Positions 19,660 to 29,173 of a stretch of 64,000 nucleotides of DNA are shown piece after piece (positions within the stretch are counted from its first letter, which is position 1; every line of letters begins with the position of its first letter). Source of the stretch: Fibrobacteria bacterium AD312 (GTDB lineage: Bacteria > Fibrobacterota > Fibrobacteria > Fibrobacterales > Fibrobacteraceae). Location: assembly GCA_001462345.1 (NCBI GenBank), contig LIUM01000018.1:1-64000 (forward strand), in the 5' to 3' direction. The notes below the pieces were generated by a model. The model saw only the letters and a list, made by a program, of their open reading frames with translations. It was not told where the DNA came from and did no database searches. A program made the position numbers and the translations under genes.

Positions 19660-20481
19660 ATGAAATTATTAGTCTTATTTTTTACCGTTTTTGCTCTTTT
19701 TGGGTGTGATTTCTCTTGGTTTACTAAAGACCCAGTGGTGGTGACCGTAGGAGATGTGAAGTTAAAAGAGTCCGATCTAAGAGGTAAGGTAGATGGCTGG
19801 GATACCCTTTCAAATAGAGAAAAAATTGCTTGGGTAGAGGCTTGGATCAATGAAGAAGTTCTTTATCAAGAAGCCTTAAATCAAGGTATTCATAAAGAAA
19901 AAGACATTAAAGAACGCCTGTATTTAATAGAACGGAAAATCGTGGTGGAAGCTTTAATTTCAAAATTAAGAGATTCTTCTACGATGGATGTAAATGAAGC
20001 AAAGCGTTATTATGAAGCTCATCAAGAATCTTTTGTATACGACAAATGGCTCTGGTCTGGTTTTATTCTTTCCTATACGGATTGGAAATTAGCCTCAAAT
20101 TATTTTAAAGGAAAAAAAGAGACTGTTTTTGATAAAATACCGAATGAAGATTATCGATTGAAAAAAAGAATAGCATTTGATTCTGTCCCTGAAACCCCTG
20201 ATTCTTGTCTAGCAGCAGATCTTCGAGAGTTGCCTTTAAGGGTACTATCAAGTCCAATCCTTTGCGATGGTGCCTTAAAAAGTATCGTTATTACTAGTCG
20301 TCAAGATTCGGGAGCAGTGATTCCTTTTGAGCAAATTAAAGATCAAGCGCTTATTTTAGCTCAATTAAAAAAACAAAGAGATGCATTAGATTCTATCATT
20401 ATAGAATTAAAAAAGAAGCGTCCCATCTTTTCAAATCCACAATTATTTTCAGATTCATTAGATCAAAAGAGGAATAAATGA
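19660..20481 (+). CDS. SurA/PpiC-like periplasmic chaperone lipoprotein
   Basis: A 273-aa protein with a lipoprotein signal ending in ALFGC, then a SurA-type N-terminal helical region (VTVGDVKLKESDLRGKV, WINEEVLYQEALNQGI). The middle holds only a weak parvulin-like region, and the canonical PPIase residues are not evident. It overlaps surA by 4 nt (ATGA), so the two are translationally coupled. It probably helps escort outer-membrane proteins with SurA. AGGGGG precedes the ATG. Confidence 0.82.
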   Translation: MKLLVLFFTVFALFGCDFSWFTKDPVVVTVGDVKLKESDLRGKVDGWDTLSNREKIAWVEAWINEEVLYQEALNQGIHKEKDIKERLYLIERKIVVEALISKLRDSSTMDVNEAKRYYEAHQESFVYDKWLWSGFILSYTDWKLASNYFKGKKETVFDKIPNEDYRLKKRIAFDSVPETPDSCLAADLRELPLRVLSSPILCDGALKSIVITSRQDSGAVIPFEQIKDQALILAQLKKQRDALDSIIIELKKKRPIFSNPQLFSDSLDQKRNK

Positions 20482-21770
20482 TCCAGTGGCGTTATTTGCC
20501 TTTCTATTTAGTTTTATTCATTTTTACCGTTACTCCTTTATCTGCAAGAGAATTACTTGAATCTATTGCAGCCATTGTAGATGGTAAGCCTATTATGCGC
20601 TCTGAGGTCATGGGGAATTTATATCAGTTCAAAAATACTCCAGAAGCTAAATCCATGAGCGAATCAGAACAGATGAAGTTTGTTTTGGACCAGCTGATTG
20701 ATGAAAAAGTCCTTTTAAGCCGTATTTCCAGAGATTCCATTGTCGTTTCTGATGAAGAAGTGGATCAGAGAGTCTCCATGCATTTGAATAACTTAGCGGC
20801 TTCTCAAAATACCGATTTAGCGACATTAGAAAAAGCTATTCGTATGCAGTTAGGGATAAGCATGACTCAATATAGAGACCAGTTATCTAAACAAATTCGA
20901 GATCATATTTACGTGGCTCGTATTCGTCAAATCCATGTCGGGCCAATGGCTCCCACAAAAAAAGAAGTCGTGGCGTTTTATACTGAGTATAAAGATTCTT
21001 TACCACTCCAATACAATTGCATTTCTGTAAGTCATTTGCAATTAAATATCGAGCCAAGTCAGTCTATTTTAGATTCAGTAAAAAAAGAAGCTATGCGTTT
21101 GATTGATAGCTTAGATCGAGGCATGAACTGGGAAATTCTTGCCAAACGTTATTCTCAAGATGCTTCTGCAGCAAAGGGTGGAGATATTGGCTTTGCTCGT
21201 AAAGGAACACTTGACCCTGATTATGAACGAAGCATGGAAAGATTAAAAAATGGTCAATATGCAGATCAACCTGTGAAAACCCCTTTAGGATATCATATCA
21301 TCAAGGTTCTTGGCCGTAAAGAAGATGGTGTTCGTTCGGCACATATTTTATTAAGAACTATTCCTTCTTCACAAGATTCATTAAAAATAATAAATCAAAT
21401 TGAGGCCATGCGTGAAGGGATTAAGACTAAAGAAGCCTTTGCTGAAAAAGCAAAGCAGTATAGCCAAGACAAACAGACTAGTTTTAAGGGCGGTGATTTA
21501 GGCTGGTTCCAAAGAACTGAATTTGATTCAAATTACGTACAAACTATATCAAGACTTTCTGTGGGTGAAATTTCAGAGCCCGTTTTAATTGAAAACGCTT
21601 ACCATTTATTCCGTTTAGATGACGAACGCCAAGAACGTTCTTTGACTTTAGAAGAAGATTATCCTAAAATCGAAGCTTTAGCAGCGAATCAAATGGAAAC
21701 CAAAAAATTAGAATCATTGGTAAAAAAATGGCGCCAAGAAGTCCACATCGAAATCCGTCTGAAGGAATAA
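20478..21770 (+). CDS. surA: Periplasmic peptidyl-prolyl isomerase SurA
   Basis: A 430-aa protein with an N-terminal signal peptide (FYLVLFIFTVTPLSA), a SurA N domain (IAAIVDGKPIMRSEV) and two parvulin domains. The first has AKGGDIGFARKGTLDP and the second has FKGGDLGWFQR. This is the classical SurA layout for folding outer-membrane beta-barrels. It forms an operon with the preceding lipoprotein and runs into the methyltransferase. Confidence 0.93.
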   Translation: MIQWRYLPFYLVLFIFTVTPLSARELLESIAAIVDGKPIMRSEVMGNLYQFKNTPEAKSMSESEQMKFVLDQLIDEKVLLSRISRDSIVVSDEEVDQRVSMHLNNLAASQNTDLATLEKAIRMQLGISMTQYRDQLSKQIRDHIYVARIRQIHVGPMAPTKKEVVAFYTEYKDSLPLQYNCISVSHLQLNIEPSQSILDSVKKEAMRLIDSLDRGMNWEILAKRYSQDASAAKGGDIGFARKGTLDPDYERSMERLKNGQYADQPVKTPLGYHIIKVLGRKEDGVRSAHILLRTIPSSQDSLKIINQIEAMREGIKTKEAFAEKAKQYSQDKQTSFKGGDLGWFQRTEFDSNYVQTISRLSVGEISEPVLIENAYHLFRLDDERQERSLTLEEDYPKIEALAANQMETKKLESLVKKWRQEVHIEIRLKE

Positions 21771-22528
21771 AAACAGCGGCTCCCTACGAAAAACTAGCTC
21801 TTTATTATAAGAAAATAATGGAGCATGTGGATTATGTGGGGTGGGCTTTTTATTTAAATACGCTTTTAAAAAAGCACAAGCGTGAGCCATCTTCTCTCCT
21901 AGAATTGGGCGCTGGCACGGGTTTACTTGCCGAGCATTTTAAGCCAGCTTCCATTAAAAAAAGAGTGACAACGGATTATTCTTTTGAGATGATTCGTATG
22001 GCTTCCCCTAAAACAGCAGGGTATCGAGTTACTGCAGATGCCTCTTCTTTGCCTTTTACAGGTAATTTTGACATGGTGCTTATGACTTATGATGCCATCA
22101 ATTACCTTTCAAAATCAAAAATTGAAGCCTTATTTAAAGAAGTGTTTCGTTTATTATCAGAAAAAGGCGTTTTTATTTTTGATGTCACTACAGAATACAA
22201 TAGCCTAACCTATTTTGAAGATGCCGTGGATGCTGAAGAATGGGGTAATGATTTTATCGTACGCCGTTCTTGGTACACTTCTCGCACCCATAAACAATAT
22301 AATCAGTTTGATTTTTTTATACTTCAAAAAGATGGCTCTTATTTAAGAGAATCGGAAAAACATGAACAGACAATTCATCCAGTTTCTTTTTATATAGCGG
22401 CTGCCGAAAAGGCGTCGCTTGAAGTAGAAGGTGTTTATGCTGATTTTACAACAGAAACGGAACTCTCTTATGCCGAGCGGATCCATTTTGTTTTGTCAAA
22501 AAAGAAGAGTGCAAAAATAAGGTTATAA
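21728..22528 (+). CDS. Class I SAM-dependent methyltransferase
   Basis: A 266-aa Rossmann-fold methyltransferase with motif I LLELGAGTGLLAEHF (about 58-72), TDYSFEMIRMA, and MVLMTYDAINYL at motif IV. The substrate is unknown. The ORF overlaps the surA 3' end by 43 nt. The conserved-looking region starts at PYEKLALYYKK (about residue 19), so the true start may lie a little downstream; no ATG is suitably placed before 21820. AAGGAA near 21763 hints at initiation just after surA. Confidence 0.85.
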   Translation: MAPRSPHRNPSEGIKTAAPYEKLALYYKKIMEHVDYVGWAFYLNTLLKKHKREPSSLLELGAGTGLLAEHFKPASIKKRVTTDYSFEMIRMASPKTAGYRVTADASSLPFTGNFDMVLMTYDAINYLSKSKIEALFKEVFRLLSEKGVFIFDVTTEYNSLTYFEDAVDAEEWGNDFIVRRSWYTSRTHKQYNQFDFFILQKDGSYLRESEKHEQTIHPVSFYIAAAEKASLEVEGVYADFTTETELSYAERIHFVLSKKKSAKIRL

Positions 22529-22531
22529 AAT

Positions 22532-23221
22532 ATGATTCAATTTTCGCATGTCACAAAAACTTACGAAGACAACTGGAAAGCTCTTTCAGATGTGACTTGT
22601 CGGATTCATAAAGGTGAATTTGTTTTTTTAACAGGGCATTCTGGTGCTGGTAAATCGACTTTGCTTAAAATGGTGTATATGGACGAACGTCCTGATGAAG
22701 ATCGCGGCGGTCAGATTATGGTCAAATTTACACCAGATTCTGTTTATGATAGTAAAACGACTAAGGATTCCTCAATACAGCAATTAAGACGCCAAATGGG
22801 AATTGTTTTTCAGGATTTTAAGCTTTTAGGCGATCGCAATGTTTTTGAAAATGTGGCATTAGCTCTTCGAATCGTGGGCACTCGCGCCAAAGACATTAGG
22901 CCGATGGTCTATGAGGCTCTTGCTTTAGTTGGTATAAGCCAAAAACGTTTATCTATGCCTTATACTTTATCTGGCGGTGAGCAGCAACGTGTGGCGATTG
23001 CAAGAGCCATGGTTCATAATCCATATTTGCTTTTAGCGGATGAACCTACTGGTAATTTGGATCCTGATAATGCGAAAGAAGTTTTTTCCATTTTCAAAGA
23101 AATAAATGCCCGAGGGACAACGATTGTGATGGCCACTCATAACCCCGATTTTTACTTAAATAGCCCTTTTAGGCGCTTGACTTTAAGTCATGGGACCTTA
23201 TTAAATCGAGACATCCTTTAA
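22532..23221 (+). CDS. ftsE: Cell division ATP-binding protein FtsE
   Basis: A 229-aa ABC ATPase with Walker A GHSGAGKST, signature LSGGEQQRVAIARA and Walker B LLLADEPTGNLD. The opening MIQFSHVTKTYEDNWKAL and the short length fit FtsE, which with FtsX controls septal cell-wall hydrolases. The usual downstream ftsX is absent: scpB follows. Assignment to FtsE rather than another small ABC ATPase is likely but not certain for that reason. Confidence 0.82.
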   Translation: MIQFSHVTKTYEDNWKALSDVTCRIHKGEFVFLTGHSGAGKSTLLKMVYMDERPDEDRGGQIMVKFTPDSVYDSKTTKDSSIQQLRRQMGIVFQDFKLLGDRNVFENVALALRIVGTRAKDIRPMVYEALALVGISQKRLSMPYTLSGGEQQRVAIARAMVHNPYLLLADEPTGNLDPDNAKEVFSIFKEINARGTTIVMATHNPDFYLNSPFRRLTLSHGTLLNRDIL

Positions 23222-23282
23222 CACGGGCATTTTTTAAAGAACGCTTTTACAAAAACACTTTGGAATACTTAAATTGGTTTTT

Positions 23283-24029
23283 ATGGATCAGGAAAACTTA
23301 GAAGAAAAAGAAAAAATCGTTAATGACCCACAAGTCTCCTCTGAAGAAGAGATGGACGATGCTGCAGACCTTCCCAAAATAGATAGTAGTGAAGATCTTG
23401 CTCGCATTATTCAAGCATTAGTTTTTGCTTCTCCTGAAGTCGTGACGTTAAAAAAACTAAGAGAGATTTTAGGAGATTTTTTAGATTCTCGTTTAGTTTC
23501 AGATGCTCTTTTAGCGGCAAATGATTCCTTAAATAAAATCCAATCTCCTTTTGAAATTGTAGAACATGCTGGTGGGTATCGTTTTAGAACAAGAGCCAAG
23601 TATTACCCTTGGGTTCGAAAATTGTTCCCTGATATTACCGCAAGGCGGCTGTCTCAAGCGGCACTAGAAACTCTAGCGGTAGTGGCTTACCAACAGCCGA
23701 TTACACGTGCTGCCATAGAACAAGTGAGAGGGGTTTCTTGTGATGCTCCTCTTCGTAGTTTACTGGAAAAGAAATTTATAGCTCTTGGGGCTCGTGCAGA
23801 AACAGTTGGAAATCCGTATACTTATATTACGACTCAAGAATTTATGAAGTACTTTGGAATCAATCGTATTCCAGAAGACCTACCTCGTTTACGCGAATTT
23901 GATGATTTGATTTCTGCAGGGATGCTGATACCTCAGTATGAACGCTCTGATTCATTAATGGAACCTAAAGGCATTTCAGATGAGGGGACAAATCCTGATC
24001 AAGTTGAGTTGACAATGGGAGACCCATGA
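23283..24029 (+). CDS. scpB: Segregation and condensation protein ScpB
   Basis: A winged-helix kleisin-associated protein, 248 aa. The core ARIIQALVFASPEVVTLKKL and the second wing ALETLAVVAYQQPITRAAIEQVRG are typical. It works with ScpA and SMC in chromosome segregation; scpA is not in this window. ATG 23283 is preferred over an in-frame TTG at 23274. It overlaps mutS by 4 nt (ATGA), indicating translational coupling. Acidic N- and C-terminal tails are variable in the family. Confidence 0.93.
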   Translation: MDQENLEEKEKIVNDPQVSSEEEMDDAADLPKIDSSEDLARIIQALVFASPEVVTLKKLREILGDFLDSRLVSDALLAANDSLNKIQSPFEIVEHAGGYRFRTRAKYYPWVRKLFPDITARRLSQAALETLAVVAYQQPITRAAIEQVRGVSCDAPLRSLLEKKFIALGARAETVGNPYTYITTQEFMKYFGINRIPEDLPRLREFDDLISAGMLIPQYERSDSLMEPKGISDEGTNPDQVELTMGDP

Positions 24030-26629
24030 CCCCATTGATGCTCCAATATAATGAAATAAAAAAAGAAAATCCTGGTTGCGTTTTGTTTTTTCGCATGGGC
24101 GATTTTTTTGAACTCTTTGATACGGATGCAGAACTTGCCGCGGGCATTTTAGGAATTACATTAACTTCTAGAAATAATGGGGATGCGGCTTCCACTCCTC
24201 TATGTGGTTTTCCTCATCATGCGGCAGAACGCTATATCCCTAAAATGGTGGCAGCTGGCCATCGGGTGGCTATTTGTGAGCAAATAGAAGACCCAAAATT
24301 AGCGAAAGGGATTGTCAAGCGTGCTGTCGTGGAGATCATCAGTGCGGGCACCGCGATGAACGAAGGGAATCTTGTCGAAAAAGAATCCAATTATTTAAGT
24401 GCCTTGTTCCCTATAGGTGAAGACCAGCTCGCTTTTGCTTTTGCAGATGTGACAACAGGTTTCTTTACCGTTTCTGTGTCTGGATTGCAAGCTTTTGAAA
24501 GTGAATTTTCTAAGAGGATGCCTAAAGAAGTTTTAGTTTGTGCAGGTGCAAAAATTCCTAAGCAAATTCAAGATTTGATTTCTGCGGAATCTATTTTGAT
24601 AACTCCTTTAGATTGTTCGCTATTTGAAGAAACCGAAGCTCGTCGCTTACTAATGGGCCATTTTCAAGTGGAAAGCTTAGAGTCTTTAGGCTTAGATGGT
24701 AAAGAGGCAGAGACTCAAGTTGCAGGCGCGATGCTTGCTTACCTTATTGATCAAAAAAAATCAGAATTATCTCATATAACGCATCTCGAGTTTTTAGATC
24801 TTGGGGATTTCATGACTCTAGACCCGGCGACGCAACGCCATCTTGAGTTAGTGCGCCCCTTAAATGCCGACGATGCTTCTAGTACGCTTTGTTCTGTCTT
24901 AGACCATACCGTTACTGCAATGGGTGGCCGTCTTCTTAAAGAATGGCTGACGCACCCACTTGTGAAAGTGGATCGCATTGAAGCTCGAAGCGATGCTGTT
25001 GCCGAATTAGTTAAAAATCCAATTGTCTTAGATGAATTAAAAAAAGAACTCCAATCCATTTTAGATATGGAACGCCTAATGGGGCGAGTGGGTGCAGGCA
25101 GAGCAAATGCACGCGATTTAGCGGGCTTAGGGAATTCTTTAGAGCGTTCTGTTTCTGTAGCAGCGACTCTCGCTTCTTTACAATCACCTACATTTCAAAA
25201 ACTATATCAAGTACTTACCTTAGCACAGGGGCGTGGCAAAGAAATCCTTGGCTATTTGAATGAGGAACTCCCTTTGACGGTGCGCGAAGGCGGCATGATT
25301 CGTCCTGGAGCCAGTTCAGAATTAGATGAAATGAATGCCGAAATCAAAGACAAAAGGCAGTGGATTTCTTCTCTAGAAACAAGAGAAAAAGAACGACTTG
25401 GCATCACAACGTTAAAAGTGGGTTATAACAAAGTCTTTGGCTATTATATTGAAGTCACCAAAGCACAAACTTCAAAAGTCCCATCGGAATATATTCGAAA
25501 GCAAACGACCGTTAATTCAGAACGCTATATCACTCCAGAGATGAAGGAGTGTGAATCGATTATTTCTAATGCCGAAGTGCGAATCCATGCTGAAGAATAC
25601 AAGATTTTCTGTGAATTACGAGACAAAGTCAACTCGTGGCGAGCTGAACTTCAAAAAATAGCAGAAGCCATTTCTGAAACAGATGCCTTATACAGCTTAG
25701 CTGTTGCCGCTAGGCGTTATAATTATACAAGGCCAAAAGTACATGAGGGCAATGGCATTGAAATTAAAGCTGGATTTCATCCTGTCATTGTGGCCGTGAA
25801 TCCAGAAATTCAATTTGTGCCAAATGATGTCTCTTTAAGTTCTACGCAAGAGCGCTTGATGTTGATTACAGGCCCTAACATGGCTGGTAAATCAACTTAC
25901 TTAAGGCAGACTGGTTTAATTGTTTTAATGGCTCAAATTGGTTCTTTTGTCCCAGCAGAAAGTGCTGATATTGGTGTGGTCGACCGAATTTTTACTCGTG
26001 TAGGCGCTAGCGATAGGCTTTCAAGAGGCCTTTCTACTTTTATGGTGGAAATGGTGGAGACCGCAAATATCTTAAGAAACGCCACTCCTAAAAGTTTGAT
26101 TTTATTAGATGAAATAGGCCGAGGCACGAGTACTTTTGATGGGCTTTCTATTGCATGGGCGATTGTAGAAACGCTCCATGGAAAAGAAACCGACGTAGAA
26201 GCCCCGATGACCTTATTTGCTACGCATTACCATGAATTGACAGGTCTTGTAGACTCTCTTCCATTGGCAGGAAACTATCAAGTCCTTGTTCAAGAAAAAA
26301 ACGAAAAGCTTGTCTTTTTACATCAAATTGCAAAAGGGGCTTGTGACTCTAGTTATGGTATTCATGTGGCTGAAATGGCTGGATTACCAACACAAGTCGT
26401 TCGTCGTGCCCGTCGTATTCTTTTGAGATTAGAAAAGCATAAGATTGACCCAAGCGATACTTCTGCAGAAAAGAAAATAAAAGATACTCCTCAAGTGGAT
26501 ATTTTTGCTCCTCCTGATGAGAATACCAATTTACTTTGTCATGAATTAGCGCGTGTTAAACCCGAAGAAATGACCCCATTGCAGGCGTTACAATTTTTAT
26601 CGGATTTAAAGGAGCATTATCATTTATGA
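24026..26629 (+). CDS. mutS: DNA mismatch repair protein MutS
   Basis: An 867-aa MutS. The N-terminal mismatch-binding motif is RMGDFFELFDTDA (Phe-X-Glu within FFELF, near residue 27). The C-terminal ATPase has Walker A GPNMAGKSTYLRQ and DEIGRGTSTFDG, with the conserved THYHELTG. It is full length with all domains. It recognises mispaired bases and recruits MutL, which is not present here. It is coupled at both ends by ATGA overlaps with scpB and the HD gene. Confidence 0.97.
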   Translation: MTPLMLQYNEIKKENPGCVLFFRMGDFFELFDTDAELAAGILGITLTSRNNGDAASTPLCGFPHHAAERYIPKMVAAGHRVAICEQIEDPKLAKGIVKRAVVEIISAGTAMNEGNLVEKESNYLSALFPIGEDQLAFAFADVTTGFFTVSVSGLQAFESEFSKRMPKEVLVCAGAKIPKQIQDLISAESILITPLDCSLFEETEARRLLMGHFQVESLESLGLDGKEAETQVAGAMLAYLIDQKKSELSHITHLEFLDLGDFMTLDPATQRHLELVRPLNADDASSTLCSVLDHTVTAMGGRLLKEWLTHPLVKVDRIEARSDAVAELVKNPIVLDELKKELQSILDMERLMGRVGAGRANARDLAGLGNSLERSVSVAATLASLQSPTFQKLYQVLTLAQGRGKEILGYLNEELPLTVREGGMIRPGASSELDEMNAEIKDKRQWISSLETREKERLGITTLKVGYNKVFGYYIEVTKAQTSKVPSEYIRKQTTVNSERYITPEMKECESIISNAEVRIHAEEYKIFCELRDKVNSWRAELQKIAEAISETDALYSLAVAARRYNYTRPKVHEGNGIEIKAGFHPVIVAVNPEIQFVPNDVSLSSTQERLMLITGPNMAGKSTYLRQTGLIVLMAQIGSFVPAESADIGVVDRIFTRVGASDRLSRGLSTFMVEMVETANILRNATPKSLILLDEIGRGTSTFDGLSIAWAIVETLHGKETDVEAPMTLFATHYHELTGLVDSLPLAGNYQVLVQEKNEKLVFLHQIAKGACDSSYGIHVAEMAGLPTQVVRRARRILLRLEKHKIDPSDTSAEKKIKDTPQVDIFAPPDENTNLLCHELARVKPEEMTPLQALQFLSDLKEHYHL

Positions 26630-27129
26630 GTATGATTGATTTTGCAGCTTTACAAGCGATTGTTTTCTCTCAGAAAATGACATCAGATAATACAGTTCAT
26701 GGAATTGACCATTGGAATCAAGTAGAGTCTAATGCCTTATTACTTTCGCGCCATACGGGTGCTGACGAAACGGTCATTCGCCTTTTTGCCATATTCCATG
26801 ATTCGCGTCGTTATGATGATGGTTATGATCCAGAACATGGCCCTCGTGCAGCCGAATTTATTACTCAATGCAGAGGCAATCTTTTTGTATTAGATGATGC
26901 TCGTTTTGATTTATTATACCATGCGTGTTATTATCATACCAAAGAGCATGCGAGTGGTGATAAAACGATTGACACCTGCTATGATGCAGATCGTCTAGAT
27001 TTAGGGCGAGTCGGTATTCAACCAAATCCAGAAAAAATGGCCACATTGTATGGGCAAAAAATTGTAAAAAAATCAAAAGGGGTGCCATTATCTGAGATGA
27101 GAGAATGGCTAAATAAACTTACCCTTTAG
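26626..27129 (+). CDS. HD-domain phosphohydrolase
   Basis: A 167-aa HD-superfamily metal-dependent hydrolase. The metal ligands are visible as HGIDHW, FHDSRRYDDG and the later HTKEH/DADRLD. The family includes nucleotidases and phosphodiesterases; the substrate is unknown. It overlaps mutS by 4 nt and overlaps the convergent ridA-like gene by 11 nt at its 3' end. Confidence 0.85.
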   Translation: MSMIDFAALQAIVFSQKMTSDNTVHGIDHWNQVESNALLLSRHTGADETVIRLFAIFHDSRRYDDGYDPEHGPRAAEFITQCRGNLFVLDDARFDLLYHACYYHTKEHASGDKTIDTCYDADRLDLGRVGIQPNPEKMATLYGQKIVKKSKGVPLSEMREWLNKLTL

Positions 27130-27631
27130 TGGAATCAATCCATTCGTACCTGCCGCTGTAATTAGGCGTGCTGGTATCTAGAACATTAAAAACACAGGCG
27201 ATTTCAACGGGTGCATCTTTTGGCAAAGAAGCTACACCTACAGCGGTTCTAGCGTGAACCCCTTTGTCTTCCATAATTTGAATGGCTAATTCTGAAGCCC
27301 CATTAATCACTTGTGGTATCTCCTTAAAATCAGGAGTGCATTGCACAAACCCTTGAATTTGAACGAGTTGCAAGTCTTCTGTTTCGGTAATTAGAGAAAG
27401 TGCTGCAGAGAGAGCATTTAAAAAACAAGTAGCGGCTGCTTTTTGAGCATGGGGAATACTAATTTGAGAAGGAACAAACCCCGTAGGCATTGTATTTTCG
27501 CAAATAGGCAATTGCCCAGACACATAAATGGTGTCTTTGATGCGAATAGCTGGTACATACGCAGCGAGTGGTTTAGGGCAAGGTGGAAGTTTTAATCCTG
27601 ATTTTTCAATTTTATTAAAAATATTCATCAT
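27119..27631 (-). CDS. RidA (YjgF/YER057c/UK114) family protein
   Basis: A 170-aa protein, somewhat longer than classical RidA (about 130 aa). It has VSGQLPI, the active-site arginine in GVHARTAVGVASLP and the C-terminal VEIACV. RidA deaminates reactive enamine/imine intermediates; the YjgF-like subgroup with this SGQLP pattern is often less well defined. It is transcribed toward the HD gene. Confidence 0.9.
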   Translation of the reverse strand: MMNIFNKIEKSGLKLPPCPKPLAAYVPAIRIKDTIYVSGQLPICENTMPTGFVPSQISIPHAQKAAATCFLNALSAALSLITETEDLQLVQIQGFVQCTPDFKEIPQVINGASELAIQIMEDKGVHARTAVGVASLPKDAPVEIACVFNVLDTSTPNYSGRYEWIDSTKG

Positions 27632-27705
27632 AAGGGGAACTCGCTTTGTTATCTTTAATTAAAATAGCATTATTTTAAGGATAATGATTCGGGGAAAAAG
27701 AAATT

Positions 27706-28341
27706 ATGCTTTTACCGGCGTGGATCTCAAAATTAGAAAAAAAAATCGGTTGGCTGCACATTCCGCAGCTAGGGCTGATTCTTATTTGTTTGCAGATTCT
27801 TGGTTTTATTTTAATATATCAACGTCCTGAAATGGCTCAGGTTCTTTTCTTAGATCCTGTAGCTTTATTTAAAGGGGAGCTCTGGCGCTTATTCACCTTT
27901 ATCGCTATTCCTCTTACAAGTGATTTTTTGATGCTTTTTTTATGGTGGTTTCTTTACTACATCTTTAAGTCTCTTCGAGTGCAATGGGGTGATTTTAAGC
28001 TGACGCTTTATTTTGTATTAGGCTGGATGGGGACTGTTCTAGGTTCTATTATTTTCAAGGTGCCGGTGGATAGCTTTATGTTAATGCTCACCACTTTCTT
28101 TTTTGCAATCGCTACGCTCATTCCAGAATACGAAGTTTTATTTTTTTTTATTTTGCCTATCAAAATGAAATGGATAGCTTTATTCTCAGCGATTGTATTG
28201 TTTTTACAACAAGCTTTTTTTGGTGCATGGCAACTTACTCTTTGCCTCTTATTTTCTTGTATCAACTACCTCTTATTTTTCGGCCCGCATTTCTATCGAT
28301 TACTTCGAGATGAAATGAAAAAACGCCGAGAGAATATATAG
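27706..28341 (+). CDS. Rhomboid-like membrane protein, probably not a protease
   Basis: A 211-aa protein with about five or six hydrophobic segments and an opening like rhomboid/Derlin proteins (FLDPVALFKGELWRLFTFIAIP). The catalytic GxSG serine motif and a matching histidine are not evident, so proteolysis is unlikely. The C-terminus is basic (DEMKKRREN). Its role is unknown; pseudorhomboid is inference from topology and the GELWRLFTF signature. Confidence 0.65.
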   Translation: MLLPAWISKLEKKIGWLHIPQLGLILICLQILGFILIYQRPEMAQVLFLDPVALFKGELWRLFTFIAIPLTSDFLMLFLWWFLYYIFKSLRVQWGDFKLTLYFVLGWMGTVLGSIIFKVPVDSFMLMLTTFFFAIATLIPEYEVLFFFILPIKMKWIALFSAIVLFLQQAFFGAWQLTLCLLFSCINYLLFFGPHFYRLLRDEMKKRRENI

Positions 28342-28363
28342 GTCTATAATCTTGAGGGGAAAA

Positions 28364-28465
28364 GATGAATAAACTTTTTTCCTATATGAATATTAGGCTC
28401 AACACGTTTTGTGGACTAAAGATTTGCTATGTAATTCTCAAGGACGTTGCCATTGATTCGTTTTA
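28364..28465 (+). CDS. Possible 33-aa small ORF upstream of the broken lipoprotein gene
   Basis: The ATG at 28364 follows AGGGGA at good spacing and encodes 33 residues starting MNKLFSYMNIRLN, with no recognisable domain. The stop at 28465 lies inside the start of the next reading frame. It could be a leader peptide coupled to the lipoprotein, a remnant, or chance. Confidence 0.3.
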
Positions 28466-29103
28466 ATTTTTATATCATCGGATTATGTCTTATTTTATCG
28501 GGTTGTTATAGTTCCATTCCTTCTCATAATTGGAATTATGGCAATTACGGAAAGCAAGAATCCAAATTGAAAGGACGGACTCTTGTTGTTATTCCTTTTA
28601 ATAAAATGGAGGGGCTCTCATCGAATCAAGGGTTGGCCATTTCTTAAATGTTGTATAAGGAATTACGAAGAAAAACTTCAGTGAATATTATTTATGATGA
28701 TAAATTGAAAGACAAACAAATTCAAGTAAAAAATTATATAGAAGCAACATATTTTTTGAACGGAGTCACTCACGGGCTTTCCTCAGTCGACACAGAAAGT
28801 TTCTCACTTCCTGAGGGTGCAATCTGGACAACGAAATTCTATAGCTTTTCTTTTGTGGAGTTCAATGATTTTAAAACTTATTATGGTATAGAAAATCTTG
28901 CAATTGCTTTTAGCAATATATCGCTTCACAAAGAAGGAAACTCTAAATTTTAATTTAATGGTGAGTATTTAATTTGGGATTATAAAGAAAATCAATATGT
29001 TTCAAAGGGACGACTTGGTCCAATTGAAGAAAAATCTATTGATAAAATTGTGGAAAGTCTTGCTGAATTTATTTGTATAGGTAATTCTGCTTGGCTTTTT
29101 TGA
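28453..29103 (+). pseudogene. Lipoprotein gene interrupted by two in-frame TAA codons
   Basis: One continuous frame runs from TTG 28453 (AAGGA 9 nt upstream; TTG 28447 is an alternative) to TGA 29101, broken only by TAA at 28645 and TAA at 28951. The first piece has a lipoprotein signal ending LILSGC. The second starts MLYKELRRKTSVNI and the third continues NGEYLIWDYKENQYVS, so all three are parts of one protein of about 217 codons. Each stop is one C-to-T change from CAA (Gln). There is no frameshift, which suggests recent inactivation. The family is not recognised; it may be an envelope lipoprotein. Confidence 0.75.
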
Positions 29104-29120
29104 TGGAAAAGACTCTTTAA

Positions 29121-29150
29121 GAAAATAACCCGCTTAGAAATAAGCGGGCT
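29121..29150 (-). terminator. Terminator of the aconitase gene
   Basis: The stem CCCGCTTA / TAAGCGGG with a GAAA loop (29129-29148) is followed on the minus strand by TTATTTTC. It lies 24 bp past the aconitase stop codon. Confidence 0.88.
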
Positions 29151-29173
29151 AAAAATAGATTCTCTAGATGCAA

